Positions 10,834 through 20,528 of a DNA stretch of 64,000 nucleotides are shown here, in pieces. A program made the position numbers and the translations under genes. Each line of letters begins with the position of its first letter. The first letter of the stretch is position 1. Below the pieces are notes generated by a model that was not told where the DNA came from, did no database searches, and saw only the letters and a list, made by a program, of their open reading frames with translations. Where the stretch lies: positions 1,612,001 to 1,676,000 of the forward strand of contig NZ_JADBDT010000001.1 in NCBI RefSeq assembly GCF_014873485.1, read 5' to 3'. The DNA comes from Sphingopyxis sp. OAS728 (GTDB lineage Bacteria; Pseudomonadota; Alphaproteobacteria; Sphingomonadales; Sphingomonadaceae).

Positions 10834-11145
10834 AGTCTTTCTCCTTCCGGTTGGTCCTCTGGAAAGCAAGAACCGAAGGTCCGCAAGCGGACGATCCGGC
10901 ACCGGTTTATGTGCGCCTTCCATGTGGAATGGGCGGGCCGTTAGCCGCCTTGGCCGCCAAAAGCAAGGGGCGCGCGCGCCTTTTCGCGTTCAACTGATCG
11001 CAGGTGCCGGACTCGGTTCGGCGACAAAGCGACTCCGTTCGTCGCAAAATACTTGAGAACAAAACGGGAACATGGAACGAAAAGCCCCACGAAACCGTCG
11101 CTGGTTAACAAAAGGTTTCGCACACGAAAGCCGAAAGGACAAGTC
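10834..11145. other. 312-bp divergent intergenic region, rpsB leader and candidate stress promoter
   Basis: No gene is visible. The left part is the rpsB 5' leader. The right part holds a candidate EcfG-type (general stress sigma) promoter on the plus strand, GGAAC at 11074-11078, 17 bases, then CGTC at 11096-11099, about 47 bases before the next ATG. The match to GGAAC-N16/17-CGTT has one mismatch, so this is tentative. Confidence 0.35.
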
Positions 11146-11406
11146 ATGGTTCAGGTCGCAGCCGCCCTCCTCTTCACCCTCGCCGCCGGTCTCGGCGTCA
11201 CGGTGATCCTGGCCATGCTCAAGAATAACGAGAATGCGATTCTCTCGGCGCTGCTGGGCGAAGGCGCCTTCCCGGTCGAAACCGCGCCGCAATCGGGTCC
11301 GCTGCCGCAAAAGATGACGCTGCGCCGTTCGCCGGCGCGCCGCGACGCCCCGCGCCCCGTCCGCGCCGCCGCCCGCACGCAGCCGGCGCTCAGCCGCGCC
11401 GCCTGA
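11146..11406 (+). CDS. Small single-span membrane protein, unknown function
   Basis: An 86-residue protein starting at an ATG with a good AAAGGAC ribosome-binding site 5-6 bases upstream; the longer in-frame start at 11053 lacks one. Residues 3-22 form one hydrophobic helix (VAAALLFTLAAGLGVTVILA), followed by a cytoplasmic or periplasmic tail that becomes Arg/Ala/Pro-rich and basic. I do not recognise a family. Its last 17 bases overlap the end of the convergent pssA gene. A candidate EcfG promoter lies just upstream. Confidence 0.7.
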   Translation: MVQVAAALLFTLAAGLGVTVILAMLKNNENAILSALLGEGAFPVETAPQSGPLPQKMTLRRSPARRDAPRPVRAAARTQPALSRAA

Positions 11407-12223
11407 CCTTCGCATAGCTCGCGAGCCCGAACGGCAATGTCGCGGCATAGAGAGCACAAACGGCAAGAAGTGTGAGCCAGGGCGCGGTGACGAGTGCGGC
11501 GCCGAGAAGGCCGACCCCGGCCAAGGCGAACAGGCGCCACGAACGGCGCAAGCGGATCGATGACCAGCTGTAGGTCGGGATCGCCGATATCATCAGCATC
11601 GCAACGCCAAGCGCCCACGGCATCACGACATACCATTCGCGAAACAGATCGCTTCCCGTCGTCAGCCAGAGGTACACCGGCACGAACGACAGGCCCGCAC
11701 CGGCCGGTGCGGGAATGCCGGTATTGAACCCGGCGGACTTGTGCGGCTGGAAATCGGCATCCATGCGCGAATTGAAGCGCGCGAGGCGCAGCGCGCAGCA
11801 TACCGCAAGCGCCAGCGCTGCGGTCCAGCCGAATTTGGGCGCATCGGCGAGCGACCAGAGGAACAGGATCATCGCCGGCGCGACGCCGAAGGCGATGACG
11901 TCGGACAGCGAATCGAGCTCGGCACCGAACTTGCTCTGCGCGCGCAACAACCGCGCGATGCGCCCGTCCATGCCGTCGAGCACGCCCGCGACGATGATCA
12001 TCGTAATCGCCGCTTCCCACGCACCGTCGATCGCAAACCGGACGCCGGTCAGTCCCGAGCAGAGCGCAAGCAAGGTGATCGCATTGGGCGCAAAGGCGCG
12101 CAGTGGGATACCGCCGATGCGGCGCCGTTCCGCCTCGCCTGGGGCGCCGGCCGAAAGCGGGGCGTCGTCCACCAAATTACTGACCGATTCCGTCGATCGT
12201 CTCGGCCTTGCCGATCCGTGCAA
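11390..12223 (-). CDS. pssA: CDP-diacylglycerol--serine O-phosphatidyltransferase
   Basis: Makes phosphatidylserine from CDP-diacylglycerol and serine in the inner membrane. The 277-residue protein carries the complete CDP-alcohol phosphotransferase signature (Asp86-Gly87, Ala90-Arg91, Gly100, Asp104, Asp108) and about eight hydrophobic helices. With the ATG at 12223 it overlaps the end of psd by 47 bp; a GTG at 12172, just past the psd stop, is an equally possible start that would remove 17 non-conserved residues. The psd-pssA pair makes phosphatidylethanolamine. Confidence 0.94.
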   Translation of the reverse strand: MHGSARPRRSTESVSNLVDDAPLSAGAPGEAERRRIGGIPLRAFAPNAITLLALCSGLTGVRFAIDGAWEAAITMIIVAGVLDGMDGRIARLLRAQSKFGAELDSLSDVIAFGVAPAMILFLWSLADAPKFGWTAALALAVCCALRLARFNSRMDADFQPHKSAGFNTGIPAPAGAGLSFVPVYLWLTTGSDLFREWYVVMPWALGVAMLMISAIPTYSWSSIRLRRSWRLFALAGVGLLGAALVTAPWLTLLAVCALYAATLPFGLASYAKVRRRG

Positions 12224-12911
12224 TCACCGTCTCGCCGGCGAGCGTGCGCTGACCGAGTAGCACCTGCGGTGTCGTTCCCGCGGGCAGGTATACGTCGACG
12301 CGGCTGCCGAAACGGATCAACCCGACGCGCTGGCCGGTCATCAGTTCATTGCCCATCGTCACGAAGGGCATGATGCGCCGCGCGACGAGGCCCGCGATCT
12401 GGGTAAAGCCGATGCGGACGCCATCGGCGCGTTCGACGACGAAATGCTGGCGCTCATTCTCTTCGCTCGCCTTGTCGAGGTCGGCGTTCACGAACTTGCC
12501 CGGAATATAGACGAGCTTGCGCAGCGTCCCTGCCACGGGTGTGCGGTTGATGTGGACGTCGAAGACGCTCATGAAAATCGACACGCGCAGCATCGGCGCC
12601 GCGCCGAGGCCATCGGGGCCGGAGATTTCGGGCGGCGGCGGGACTTCGGCGATCTGCGTGACCAGCCCGTCGGCGGGCGCGATGATCAAATCACTGCTCG
12701 CGGGCGTGACGCGTACCGGGTCGCGGAAGAAGGCGCCGACCCAGACGGTGACGCCGAGCATCAGCCAGCCGAGGATTTCCCAGCCGAGCAGCCAGAAGCA
12801 GAGCGTGACGATACCGGCGATCAAAAGGAATTTGCGGCCTTCGGGATGGACCGAGGGCCAGTGCCATTTGATGCCGCCGCCGGGGCGGTTCGAAGATATG
12901 ATATTGGACAT
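12177..12911 (-). CDS. psd: Phosphatidylserine decarboxylase, short (PSD-A) type
   Basis: Converts phosphatidylserine to phosphatidylethanolamine. The 244-residue proenzyme is the short form found in alphaproteobacteria and Gram-positives. The self-cleavage site is RFGSR (Gly202-Ser203), where by family knowledge the Ser becomes the pyruvoyl cofactor. Two hydrophobic segments around residues 28-60 anchor the beta chain. It is cotranscribed with pssA and divergent from icd. Confidence 0.95.
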   Translation of the reverse strand: MSNIISSNRPGGGIKWHWPSVHPEGRKFLLIAGIVTLCFWLLGWEILGWLMLGVTVWVGAFFRDPVRVTPASSDLIIAPADGLVTQIAEVPPPPEISGPDGLGAAPMLRVSIFMSVFDVHINRTPVAGTLRKLVYIPGKFVNADLDKASEENERQHFVVERADGVRIGFTQIAGLVARRIMPFVTMGNELMTGQRVGLIRFGSRVDVYLPAGTTPQVLLGQRTLAGETVIARIGKAETIDGIGQ

Positions 12912-13047
12912 GGGCGTTCTTCTAGGGGGCAGCTTCTATACTGACAATGGATAAGCTGACCGGCCCGTTCCACCGGCAGTTGAACATTCTCTCGGCTTTG
13001 CCTAAGGCGCTCGCAACTCCGACTCCCCAAGGAAAAAGGCTGAACGC

Positions 13048-14262
13048 ATGGGCAAGATCAAGGTAGCCAACCCGGTCGTCGAACTCGACGGCGACGAAAT
13101 GACCCGGATCATCTGGCAGTGGATCCGCGAACGGCTGATCCTCCCCTATCTCGACATCGACCTGCATTATTACGACCTCGGCATCGAGGAACGCGACCGC
13201 ACCGACGACAAGATCACCGTCGAGGCCGCGAACGCGATCAAGAAATATGGCGTCGGCGTGAAGTGCGCGACGATCACCCCCGACGAAGCGCGCGTCGAGG
13301 AATTCGGCCTGAAGAAGATGTGGAAGTCGCCGAACGGCACGATCCGCAACATCCTCGGCGGCGTCGTGTTCCGCGAACCGATCGTGATGCGCAACGTCCC
13401 CCGCCTCGTCCCCGGCTGGACCGACCCGATCGTCGTCGGCCGCCACGCGTTCGGCGACCAGTATAAGGCAACCGACTTCCGCGTCCCCGGCCCCGGCAAG
13501 CTGCGCCTCGTGTTCGAAGGCGAAGACGGCACGCTGATCGACGAGGAAGTGTTCCAGTTTCCGTCGTCGGGCGTCGCGATGGGCATGTACAATCTCGACG
13601 ATTCGATCCGCGACTTCGCGCGCGCCAGCCTGAACTATGGCCTCGCACGCCAGTGGCCGGTGTATCTGTCGACCAAGAACACGATCCTCAAAGCCTATGA
13701 TGGCCGCTTCAAGGACCTGTTCGAGGAAGTGTTCCAGGCCGAATTCAAGGCGAAGTTCGACGAGCTCGGCATCGTCTACGAACATCGCCTGATCGACGAC
13801 ATGGTCGCCTCGGCGCTCAAGTGGAGCGGCAAGTTCGTCTGGGCCTGCAAGAATTACGACGGCGACGTCCAGTCGGACACCGTCGCGCAGGGCTTCGGCT
13901 CGCTCGGCCTGATGACCAGCGTGCTGATGACCCCCGACGGCCAGACCGTAGAATCGGAAGCCGCGCACGGCACCGTCACCCGCCACTATCGCATGCACCA
14001 GCAGGGCAAGGCGACCTCGACCAACCCGATCGCGTCGATCTTCGCATGGACCGGCGGCCTCAAGCACCGCGGCAAGCTCGATGGCAATGCCGAGCTGGTC
14101 AAGTTCGCCGACGACCTCGAAAAGGTCTGCGTCGCGACCGTCGAAAGCGGCAAGATGACCAAGGATCTCGCACTGCTGATCGGTCCCGACCAGAACTGGC
14201 TGACGACCGAAGGTTTCTTCGAGGCGATCGTCGAAAATCTCGAAGCCAAGATGGGCAGCTGA
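13048..14262 (+). CDS. icd: NADP-dependent isocitrate dehydrogenase (eukaryote-like subfamily)
   Basis: Oxidises isocitrate to 2-oxoglutarate in the TCA cycle, producing NADPH. The 404-residue protein belongs to the subfamily shared with mitochondrial [20 protein letters not shown] at the start, the substrate loop [12 protein letters not shown] near residue 95, and [21 protein letters not shown] C-terminal sequence. An AAGGAAAAAGG ribosome-binding site precedes the ATG. The gene stands alone and is divergent from psd. Confidence 0.97.
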   Translation: MGKIKVANPVVELDGDEMTRIIWQWIRERLILPYLDIDLHYYDLGIEERDRTDDKITVEAANAIKKYGVGVKCATITPDEARVEEFGLKKMWKSPNGTIRNILGGVVFREPIVMRNVPRLVPGWTDPIVVGRHAFGDQYKATDFRVPGPGKLRLVFEGEDGTLIDEEVFQFPSSGVAMGMYNLDDSIRDFARASLNYGLARQWPVYLSTKNTILKAYDGRFKDLFEEVFQAEFKAKFDELGIVYEHRLIDDMVASALKWSGKFVWACKNYDGDVQSDTVAQGFGSLGLMTSVLMTPDGQTVESEAAHGTVTRHYRMHQQGKATSTNPIASIFAWTGGLKHRGKLDGNAELVKFADDLEKVCVATVESGKMTKDLALLIGPDQNWLTTEGFFEAIVENLEAKMGS

Positions 14263-14301
14263 TAACAACCAAAAAGGTTGGGATAGCTATCTAGCCAATC
14301 G

Positions 14302-14326
14302 GGGCCGGCCTGCATAAGGTCGGCCC
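14302..14326 (+). terminator. Hairpin after icd, two bases before the antiporter start
   Basis: Nine-base arms GGGCCGGCC and GGTCGGCCC with one G-T wobble and a 7-base loop, followed by only two T. It could end icd transcription weakly or, because it occupies the ribosome-binding region of the next gene, act on that gene. Confidence 0.5.
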
Positions 14327-14328
14327 TT

Positions 14329-16113
14329 ATGGTATCGGAAACAGAAACCTCCGCCATCGGCAACGCGCTGGTGGTCCTCGGCGCCGCAGGCATCGTCATC
14401 CCGGCGTTCGCCCGCTTCAAGATATCGCCGGTGATCGGCTTCATCCTCGTCGGATTGCTCGTCGGCCCGTCGGGCCTCGGCGCGCTCGCGGCCGATTATC
14501 CGTGGCTGAAACATGTCACGATCGCGTCGACCGAAGACATCGCGCTGTTCGGCGAGTTCGGGATCATCCTCCTCCTCTTCTCGATCGGGCTCGAGCTGTC
14601 GTTCCGACGCCTCTGGCAGCTCCGGAAGCTCGTGTTCGGAATCGGCGCGGCAGAGCTGTTCGTCGCGGGCGGCATCCTCGGCACCGCATTGTTCCTCGTC
14701 GGCAACCATTCGCCCGCTGCGGCCTATGGCCTCGGCATCGCGCTCGCCCTCTCGTCGACGGCGCTCGTGCTGCCGATGGCGGGGACCAAATCGGCGGTCG
14801 GCCGCGCCTCCTTCTCGATGCTGCTGTTTGAGGACCTCGCGCTGGTGCCGATCATCTTTGTCCTCGCCGCCCTGTCGCCAACCGCGTCGGGCGACAGCGC
14901 CGAACTGCTGCTCACCACCTTGTGGCAGGGCGCGCTCGTCGTCGCCGCGCTCGCGATCGGCGGCTGGTTCCTGCTGCCGCGTATCTTCGCGCAGGCAGCG
15001 CGCGCCAAGGATCCCGAGCTGTTCCTCGCCGCGAGCCTGCTCGTCGTGATCGTCGCCGCGCTCGCGACCGCCGCCGTGGGCCTGTCGCCGATCGTCGGCG
15101 CGCTGCTCGCGGGCCTGATGATCGCCGAAACCGAATATCATGGCGAGGTCGAGGCGATCACGGCGCCGTTCAAGGGCCTCGCACTCGGGGTCTTCCTGAT
15201 CAGCGTCGGCATGGGCCTGAACCTCAAGACGATCGCCGGCCAATGGCCGCAGCTCGTCGCCGCGGTCGTCGGCGTCGTGCTCGTCAAGGCATTCGTCACC
15301 GCGGCGCTGCTTCGCTTCTCCGGCGCAGTACGCCGCGGGACCGCCGCCGAGGTCGGCCTGTTGATGGCGAGCCCGTCCGAGACGACATTGATCGTGCTGA
15401 CAACTGCACTCCAGGCACAGCTCATCAGCCGCGACACCGCCGAATTCTGGCAGCTCGTCACCGCGATCGGCCTGACGATCACGCCCTTGCTCGCCCGTAT
15501 CGGCCACGACATCGCGCGGCGGATCGAGATGCGGACCGGCGATGCGCAGGATGACGAGACGCCCGAGGGACGTACGGTGATCGTCGGTTTCGGCCGCGTC
15601 GGCCACACGGTCGCCGAGCTGCTGCGCGAGCATGACCGCCCCTATATCGCGGTCGATGCCGATATCGACACCGTCGCCGCCGCACGGCGCGATGGTTTCT
15701 CCGTGCGCTTCGCCGACGTCGCGCGGCCCGGCAGCCTCGACAAGCTCGGGATCGAGAATGCGAAAGCCATCGTTCTGACGATGGACGACCCCGTCCAGCA
15801 GCTGCGCATGACGCGCCAGCTACGCCAGAAATATCCCGCGCTGCCGATCATCAGCCGCGCGCGCGACGCCGACCATGCCGGCGCGCTCTATCAGGCGGGG
15901 GCGAGCGATGCCGTTCCTGAAACGCTCGAAAGCTCGCTTCAGCTCGCCGAGGCGGTGCTGATCGACCTCGGTGTGGCAATGGGGCCGGTGATCGCGTCGA
16001 TCCACGACGTGCGCGCCAAGATGCGGCACGACATCATGACCAAGGGCAAGCTGGAACGCGAACCGCGCATCCGCAAGACCCGCCGCCCCGTCGAGGGCGG
16101 CGAGAGGGCCTAG
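14329..16113 (+). CDS. CPA2-family monovalent cation:proton antiporter with RCK (TrkA-N) domain
   Basis: KefB/YbaL-like protein expected to exchange K+ or Na+ for protons across the inner membrane. Of its 594 residues, the first 390 form about twelve membrane helices (conserved GFILVGLLVGPSGLG, FSIGLELSF, SSTALVLPM, LLFEDLALVPI). From about residue 415 there is an RCK domain with the NAD-binding loop VGFGRVGHTVAELL, which in this family gates transport by nucleotide or glutathione ligands. No Shine-Dalgarno is visible because a hairpin abuts the ATG. Its stop overlaps the stop of the convergent M16 peptidase gene (CTAG). Confidence 0.92.
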   Translation: MVSETETSAIGNALVVLGAAGIVIPAFARFKISPVIGFILVGLLVGPSGLGALAADYPWLKHVTIASTEDIALFGEFGIILLLFSIGLELSFRRLWQLRKLVFGIGAAELFVAGGILGTALFLVGNHSPAAAYGLGIALALSSTALVLPMAGTKSAVGRASFSMLLFEDLALVPIIFVLAALSPTASGDSAELLLTTLWQGALVVAALAIGGWFLLPRIFAQAARAKDPELFLAASLLVVIVAALATAAVGLSPIVGALLAGLMIAETEYHGEVEAITAPFKGLALGVFLISVGMGLNLKTIAGQWPQLVAAVVGVVLVKAFVTAALLRFSGAVRRGTAAEVGLLMASPSETTLIVLTTALQAQLISRDTAEFWQLVTAIGLTITPLLARIGHDIARRIEMRTGDAQDDETPEGRTVIVGFGRVGHTVAELLREHDRPYIAVDADIDTVAAARRDGFSVRFADVARPGSLDKLGIENAKAIVLTMDDPVQQLRMTRQLRQKYPALPIISRARDADHAGALYQAGASDAVPETLESSLQLAEAVLIDLGVAMGPVIASIHDVRAKMRHDIMTKGKLEREPRIRKTRRPVEGGERA

Positions 16114-19055
16114 CGCCCGCCCGCCGCGGGAGCCGGTGCCTGCGCCTGCGCTGCACCGAGCGCCGACGCGTCAGCCAGCGTCATCCCCTTGGGCAGGATC
16201 GCTAGCGACCATTGGCGCGCGGGCGACAGATATTGCTGTGCCAGCCGCTGGATGTCGGCGGAGGTGACAGCCGAAATATCGTCCTGGATCGACAGCGCAG
16301 CCGCGGTGACGCGCGGGTCGCGGGTCGCGCCTTCCAACAGGAACATCCAATAGACATTGCCCGTCGAAGCGCGCGCCACCTGCTCACGGATCGGGCCGGC
16401 ATTGCGCGCGAGTTCGTCGGCGTCGACCGGCTTTGCCACGAGATCGGCGGCGATATCGCGCGCGATCCCATAGAAGCGATCGAGATCCTTCGGCGCCAGC
16501 AGGCTGCCGACGAGCAGATAGCCGCCCGTATCGAAGCCTGTCGGCCAGTGGCTGTCGACGACCGGACCATAGCTTGCGCCCTGTTCGGCGCGAAGGCGGT
16601 CGAACAGCCGGTCGTTGAAAATTGCCGCGAGCACTTCGAGCCCGCGCGCATCGCGCGGATTGGCAAGCCCACCGCTGGTCGGCCAGGCGGTCATCGCCGC
16701 CGCCTGTCCCTGCTCGCCGCGATGATAGGCGATTTCAGGGACGGTCACATGTTTGGCGAAGTCGACGCGCTGGCCCGCAGGCGGCGCAAGGGTCTGACGC
16801 GGCGGCAGCGCGCCCAGCGTTTCGGCGAGGATTTTCTTGTAGTCGACCGATTCGAGATCGCCAAAGATCTGGACCTCGATCGGCCCGCTCGCGAGCCGCG
16901 GCTCCCAGAAGGCGCGGAAGGCAGCGGGGGTCAGTGCCGCAATCTGCGCCTTGTCGGGCGCCGCCCAGCGCGCGTCATTGTTCGTCAGCCAGCCGCGCAA
17001 ATTCCGGTCGAGCACGGCATTCGGCGTCGCGTCGTTGAGGTCATAGCCGGTGAGGAAGCCGATGCGCAGCCGTTCGACCGGCTGCGGATCCCAGCGCGGC
17101 TGCGCGAGCTTGCCCGCGATCAAGCGCATCTGGTCGGTCAAATCGGCGGGATTGCTTTCGGCCGACAGTTCGAACGCATCGTCGTCGATCGCGAAATTCA
17201 TCTGGATCTGGCGGCCATTGGTCAGCTGGTCGATCTCATTCTGCCCCCACGGGCCGATCCCGCTCGCAACGAGCGCATAATCGCCGGTCCAGAGCAGGTT
17301 CGGCGCATCGGCGGCGACGCTGCGGTTGCCGGTACCGAAACGCACATTGACGCGCACCTTGCCTGGCTCGACCTTGTTGTTCGACACCAGCGCGGTCACG
17401 CCATTGGCAAATTCGATCCGCTCGGCGCGCAGGCCGAGCAGGCTGCTGGTCGAGGTAATCGTTCCCGGCTGGCCGATCGCGGGAAGCTGTTTGAAATCGG
17501 CCTTCAGCGTCGCCAGCCGGTCGTCGCGCGCGGTGACCGGGGCCTTCAGCGCCGCAAGCACGGCAGCATCGCCGCCCGCCGCGGTCGGGGTGGTCAGCAC
17601 GACGCGCGTAACCGGTGCCGCGAAGATCGCCTTGCTGATCTCGAGCATCACTTTCGGGGTGGCGGAGGCGCGGATCGCCTTGAACATGTCGACCTGCCCC
17701 TGCGGGCTCGTCACCGTTTCGTTGATGTCGACCGCGCGCACCATATCGTCGGCGAGCCGCGCGCCAGGCTCGTTGCGCGCATTTTCCAGTTCCTTGACGA
17801 GGAACGCCTGGATCTCGTTCGCCTCGCGGTCGATGTCGGCCTGCGACGGCGGGTTTTTCACCGCGTCGGCGATGACGCCGCGCACATCGGCGAGCGCCGC
17901 CTTCCAATCGCTCAGCGGGACGATCGACGCCATCGTCACATCGACGCTGCGGCTCACATATTGCTGTTCGACCGTCGCGACCAGATAGCTGCCGCCGCTG
18001 CGCGCGCGGTTTTCGAGCCGGCGGTTGACGAGCGCCTGTGCGATGAATTCGAGGTAGAGGCGACGCGTATTCTCGACCGTGTCGATGCGCTTTTTCCACG
18101 GGCGCACCATTGCCAGCGTCAGCGCGAGCGGCTGGTTCGCCTCGACGATCTCGCGCGCGGCAGGCTGTTTCGGATCGGGTTTGCCGAAATCGGGATCTGC
18201 GGGGTTGGGGCCGTCGGCTTTCCAGTCGCCATAATATTTCGCGACCAGCCCGGCGAGGACCGCCGGATCGGCGTCGCCGACGATAACGACGACTGCGCGA
18301 TCGGGGCGATACCAGCGATTGTGGAAGGCGGCGACCGACGTCGCGTTCGCCTTGCCCAGCGACGCGGTCGTGCCGATCGGCGAGCGGTCGCCGAGCAGCT
18401 GCCCCGCGAACAGATGCGCGTTGGTCGCATCGGCGATCCGTTTTTGCGGCCCGTCCGATTCGCGCAGTTCGGACATCACGACGCCGCGCTCGGCGGCGAC
18501 CGCGAGTTCGGAAATGCGTGGCTCGCGCACCATGCCCGACAGCAATTTCATGCTTTCGTCGAGGTTGGCGGGCGTGACGCTGGGCAGGTCGAGTTGGTAG
18601 ACGGTCTGCGTCGGCGTCGTCTGCGCGTTCGAATCGCTGCCGAAGGTGACGCCGAAGCGCTGCCAGATGCGCTTGGCTTCGCCGTCCGGAATATGTTCCG
18701 ACCCGCGGAAGGTCAGATGCTCGAGCAAATGGGCGTAGCCGCGCTCTTCCTCGGTTTCGAACATCGAGCCGACATCCATGCGGACACGGATCGACACCTG
18801 TCCCGGGGGGACGCCATTGTTGCGCACGGCGTAGCGCACACCATTGGGCAGCTCGCCGAACTGCCACGCGGTATCGCGCGGAATATCGCTACCGACATAG
18901 AGCCAGTCGCTGTTCTTTGCCTGGCTTTGCGCGGTCGCGGTCGCGGCGCCGCCCTGCGCGCTCGCGGCGAGCGGGGTCAGCAGGAGCGCGGCGGCGCCGG
19001 CGAGGAGGAAGGACCGGGTGAACTGAAGCGGCTGGCGCGCGAAAATATTGGACAT
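16110..19055 (-). CDS. M16 family zinc metallopeptidase, periplasmic
   Basis: A 981-residue pitrilysin/insulinase-family peptidase with a signal peptide (hydrophobic core at residues 15-31, cleavage near AASAQ). The inverted zinc motif HxxEH is His109-Leu-Leu-Glu112-His113, with the downstream Glu of the VAAERGVVMSEL segment a likely third ligand. Four M16 repeats are expected: the N-terminal half is the active one, and the C-terminal half (from about residue 530) is the degenerate partner. Such proteins degrade peptides in the periplasm. It is divergent from the nitrilase gene. Confidence 0.94.
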   Translation of the reverse strand: MSNIFARQPLQFTRSFLLAGAAALLLTPLAASAQGGAATATAQSQAKNSDWLYVGSDIPRDTAWQFGELPNGVRYAVRNNGVPPGQVSIRVRMDVGSMFETEEERGYAHLLEHLTFRGSEHIPDGEAKRIWQRFGVTFGSDSNAQTTPTQTVYQLDLPSVTPANLDESMKLLSGMVREPRISELAVAAERGVVMSELRESDGPQKRIADATNAHLFAGQLLGDRSPIGTTASLGKANATSVAAFHNRWYRPDRAVVVIVGDADPAVLAGLVAKYYGDWKADGPNPADPDFGKPDPKQPAAREIVEANQPLALTLAMVRPWKKRIDTVENTRRLYLEFIAQALVNRRLENRARSGGSYLVATVEQQYVSRSVDVTMASIVPLSDWKAALADVRGVIADAVKNPPSQADIDREANEIQAFLVKELENARNEPGARLADDMVRAVDINETVTSPQGQVDMFKAIRASATPKVMLEISKAIFAAPVTRVVLTTPTAAGGDAAVLAALKAPVTARDDRLATLKADFKQLPAIGQPGTITSTSSLLGLRAERIEFANGVTALVSNNKVEPGKVRVNVRFGTGNRSVAADAPNLLWTGDYALVASGIGPWGQNEIDQLTNGRQIQMNFAIDDDAFELSAESNPADLTDQMRLIAGKLAQPRWDPQPVERLRIGFLTGYDLNDATPNAVLDRNLRGWLTNNDARWAAPDKAQIAALTPAAFRAFWEPRLASGPIEVQIFGDLESVDYKKILAETLGALPPRQTLAPPAGQRVDFAKHVTVPEIAYHRGEQGQAAAMTAWPTSGGLANPRDARGLEVLAAIFNDRLFDRLRAEQGASYGPVVDSHWPTGFDTGGYLLVGSLLAPKDLDRFYGIARDIAADLVAKPVDADELARNAGPIREQVARASTGNVYWMFLLEGATRDPRVTAAALSIQDDISAVTSADIQRLAQQYLSPARQWSLAILPKGMTLADASALGAAQAQAPAPAAGGR

Positions 19056-19142
19056 TGGCCCATCTTATCGCCTTCGAACCTTGCTGGCCACTGAACTGTC
19101 ACACGGCTTGTCCTGCGGGCGCCACGGGCTTAGCCAGATGCG

Positions 19143-20006
19143 ATGGATAATATTTCGCAAGCCGCTCCCCTCGCCGCGCTCGTCCAGATGACGAGCGGCA
19201 TCGACCCTGCCGCCAATCTGGCGACGATCGACCGCGCGCTGGGCGAAGCCGCCGCGGGCGGTGCCGCCATGGCCTTTTTCCCCGAAATGTCGCTGCTGCT
19301 CGACCGCGACCGCGCGCGATCGGGCGCGCATATGGCCCGCGAGGCCGACAGCCCCTGGCCCGCCGCGCTGCAGGCGATGGCACAGAAGCACGGGATATGG
19401 TTGCATTCGGGATCGATGCCTTTGCTGTCCGAGGACGGCGAGAGGCGCGTGAACCGCAGCCATGTCATCGCCGCCGACAGCAGCATCCGCGCGCGCTATG
19501 ACAAGATCCATATGTTCGACGTCACCCTGCCCTCGGGCGAGAATTGGCAGGAATCGGCTGCCTATGCGGGGGGCAACGCGGTGACGGTCGTCGATACGCC
19601 GCTGGGGAAACTGGGGCTCAGCGTCTGTTACGACCTGCGCTTTCCCGAACTGTACCGCGCGCTCGTCGATCGCGGCGCGACATTGATCGCGATTCCCGCC
19701 GCCTTCACCGTATCGACCGGCGAGGCGCATTGGCACGTGTTGATGCGCGCGCGCGCGATCGAGACGGGTTGCCATATCGTGGCGGCGGCGCAGGGCGGCT
19801 CGCACGAAGACGGGCGGCAGACCTTTGGCCACAGCATCGCCATCGATCCCTGGGGCGCCGTCCTGGCCGATGCAGGAGTTACAGAGGAAATGGGCGGGAA
19901 AGGCTATGCGCTGACGCTCGCGCCCATCGACGCGGCGGGCGTAAGCCGCGCCCGCGAGGCGATTCCGCTGGCGCGATCACGGGCCAACCGGAACATCATG
20001 CTTTAA
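19143..20006 (+). CDS. Carbon-nitrogen hydrolase (nitrilase superfamily, Nit/omega-amidase-like)
   Basis: A 287-residue amidase with the Glu-Lys-Cys triad Glu48 (FFPEMS), Lys121 (YDKIHMFD) and Cys162 (SVCYDLRFPELYR). The YDKIHMFDV and CYDLRFPELYR blocks are those of the Nit1 branch, where characterised members hydrolyse deaminated glutathione or alpha-keto omega-amides. Substrate here is inferred, not shown. In many proteobacteria the gene follows grxC; here it stands alone next to the M16 peptidase. Confidence 0.93.
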   Translation: MDNISQAAPLAALVQMTSGIDPAANLATIDRALGEAAAGGAAMAFFPEMSLLLDRDRARSGAHMAREADSPWPAALQAMAQKHGIWLHSGSMPLLSEDGERRVNRSHVIAADSSIRARYDKIHMFDVTLPSGENWQESAAYAGGNAVTVVDTPLGKLGLSVCYDLRFPELYRALVDRGATLIAIPAAFTVSTGEAHWHVLMRARAIETGCHIVAAAQGGSHEDGRQTFGHSIAIDPWGAVLADAGVTEEMGGKGYALTLAPIDAAGVSRAREAIPLARSRANRNIML

Positions 20007-20071
20007 TTCGGAGAGAGACCGGTTCTGCACCGGCCAATGTCGCGGGCAAAATCCCGCGCGCCAAATACACA

Positions 20072-20100
20072 AAGGGCCCCGAGCAAAGCTCGGAGCCCTT
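20072..20100 (-). terminator. Rho-independent terminator of the small membrane protein gene
   Basis: Thirteen-base arms (AAGGGCCCCGAGC against GCTCGGAGCCCTT, one mismatch) around an AAA loop. On the minus strand the stem is followed by TTTGTGTATTT, so it serves the gene ending at 20126; it may also end the convergent nitrilase gene. Confidence 0.75.
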
Positions 20101-20125
20101 CGGTATTAGTATCGATCAGCCGATA

Positions 20126-20356
20126 TTACGGGCTGGTCGGCGAATCGTCGTCGTTGTCCGACGCGATGATGATGCCGCCAACGACAGCAACGAGAGCGAG
20201 GACAGCGATGATCCAGCTCGTGCTGCCTTCGAGTTCGCTCTGGCCATCAACGGCCGAAGCAGCGCGTGCTGCGGGAGCAGCCGACGCAGCAACCGGGGCC
20301 GCAATCATCGAGGTCGCCGCGAGAGAGATCGCAGCCTTCTTAAGCAGGTTCATCAT
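20126..20356 (-). CDS. Small membrane protein with signal peptide, unknown function
   Basis: A 76-residue protein with a GGAG ribosome-binding site before a double ATG. Residues 1-26 look like a signal peptide (two Lys, hydrophobic core, AAPVAASAAPA). A 20-residue helix near residues 48-66 (SWIIAVLALVAVVGGIIIAS) ends in an acidic SDNDDDSP tail. The pattern of signal peptide, short linker, membrane helix and acidic tail recurs in small sphingomonad proteins, but I know of no assigned function. It has its own AT-rich promoter region, long leader and terminator, so it is probably well expressed. Confidence 0.75.
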   Translation of the reverse strand: MMNLLKKAAISLAATSMIAAPVAASAAPAARAASAVDGQSELEGSTSWIIAVLALVAVVGGIIIASDNDDDSPTSP

Positions 20357-20391
20357 ATTCTCCGTCCACTGGATTACTCTTGTCGAATCAC

Positions 20392-20411
20392 ACCGGAGAT
20401 TTCTCCCCGGT
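20392..20411 (-). promoter_or_regulatory. GAAA-tetraloop hairpin in the 5' leader of the small membrane protein gene
   Basis: On the minus strand ACCGGGGA-GAAA-TCTCCGGT pairs over eight positions (one G-U) and closes with a GNRA tetraloop, about 35 bases before the start codon. The probable promoter is the AT-rich stretch near 20480-20520, which gives a leader of over 100 bases. Confidence 0.5.
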
Positions 20412-20528
20412 CTGCTTCTGCAGGGCCTTCTTAGGCACCGCATTCAGCAATTGCAACGACGTTTTGCCCTACCCCGGCAAATCTTAGTAAATAATAAATA
20501 TGGAAAAAGTTGTTGCAAACCACGTCAT

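Noticed and set aside
16212..19094. 960-codon open frame opposite the M16 peptidase
   Set aside because: Same antisense artefact; the opposite strand encodes a signal peptide and HxxEH motif.
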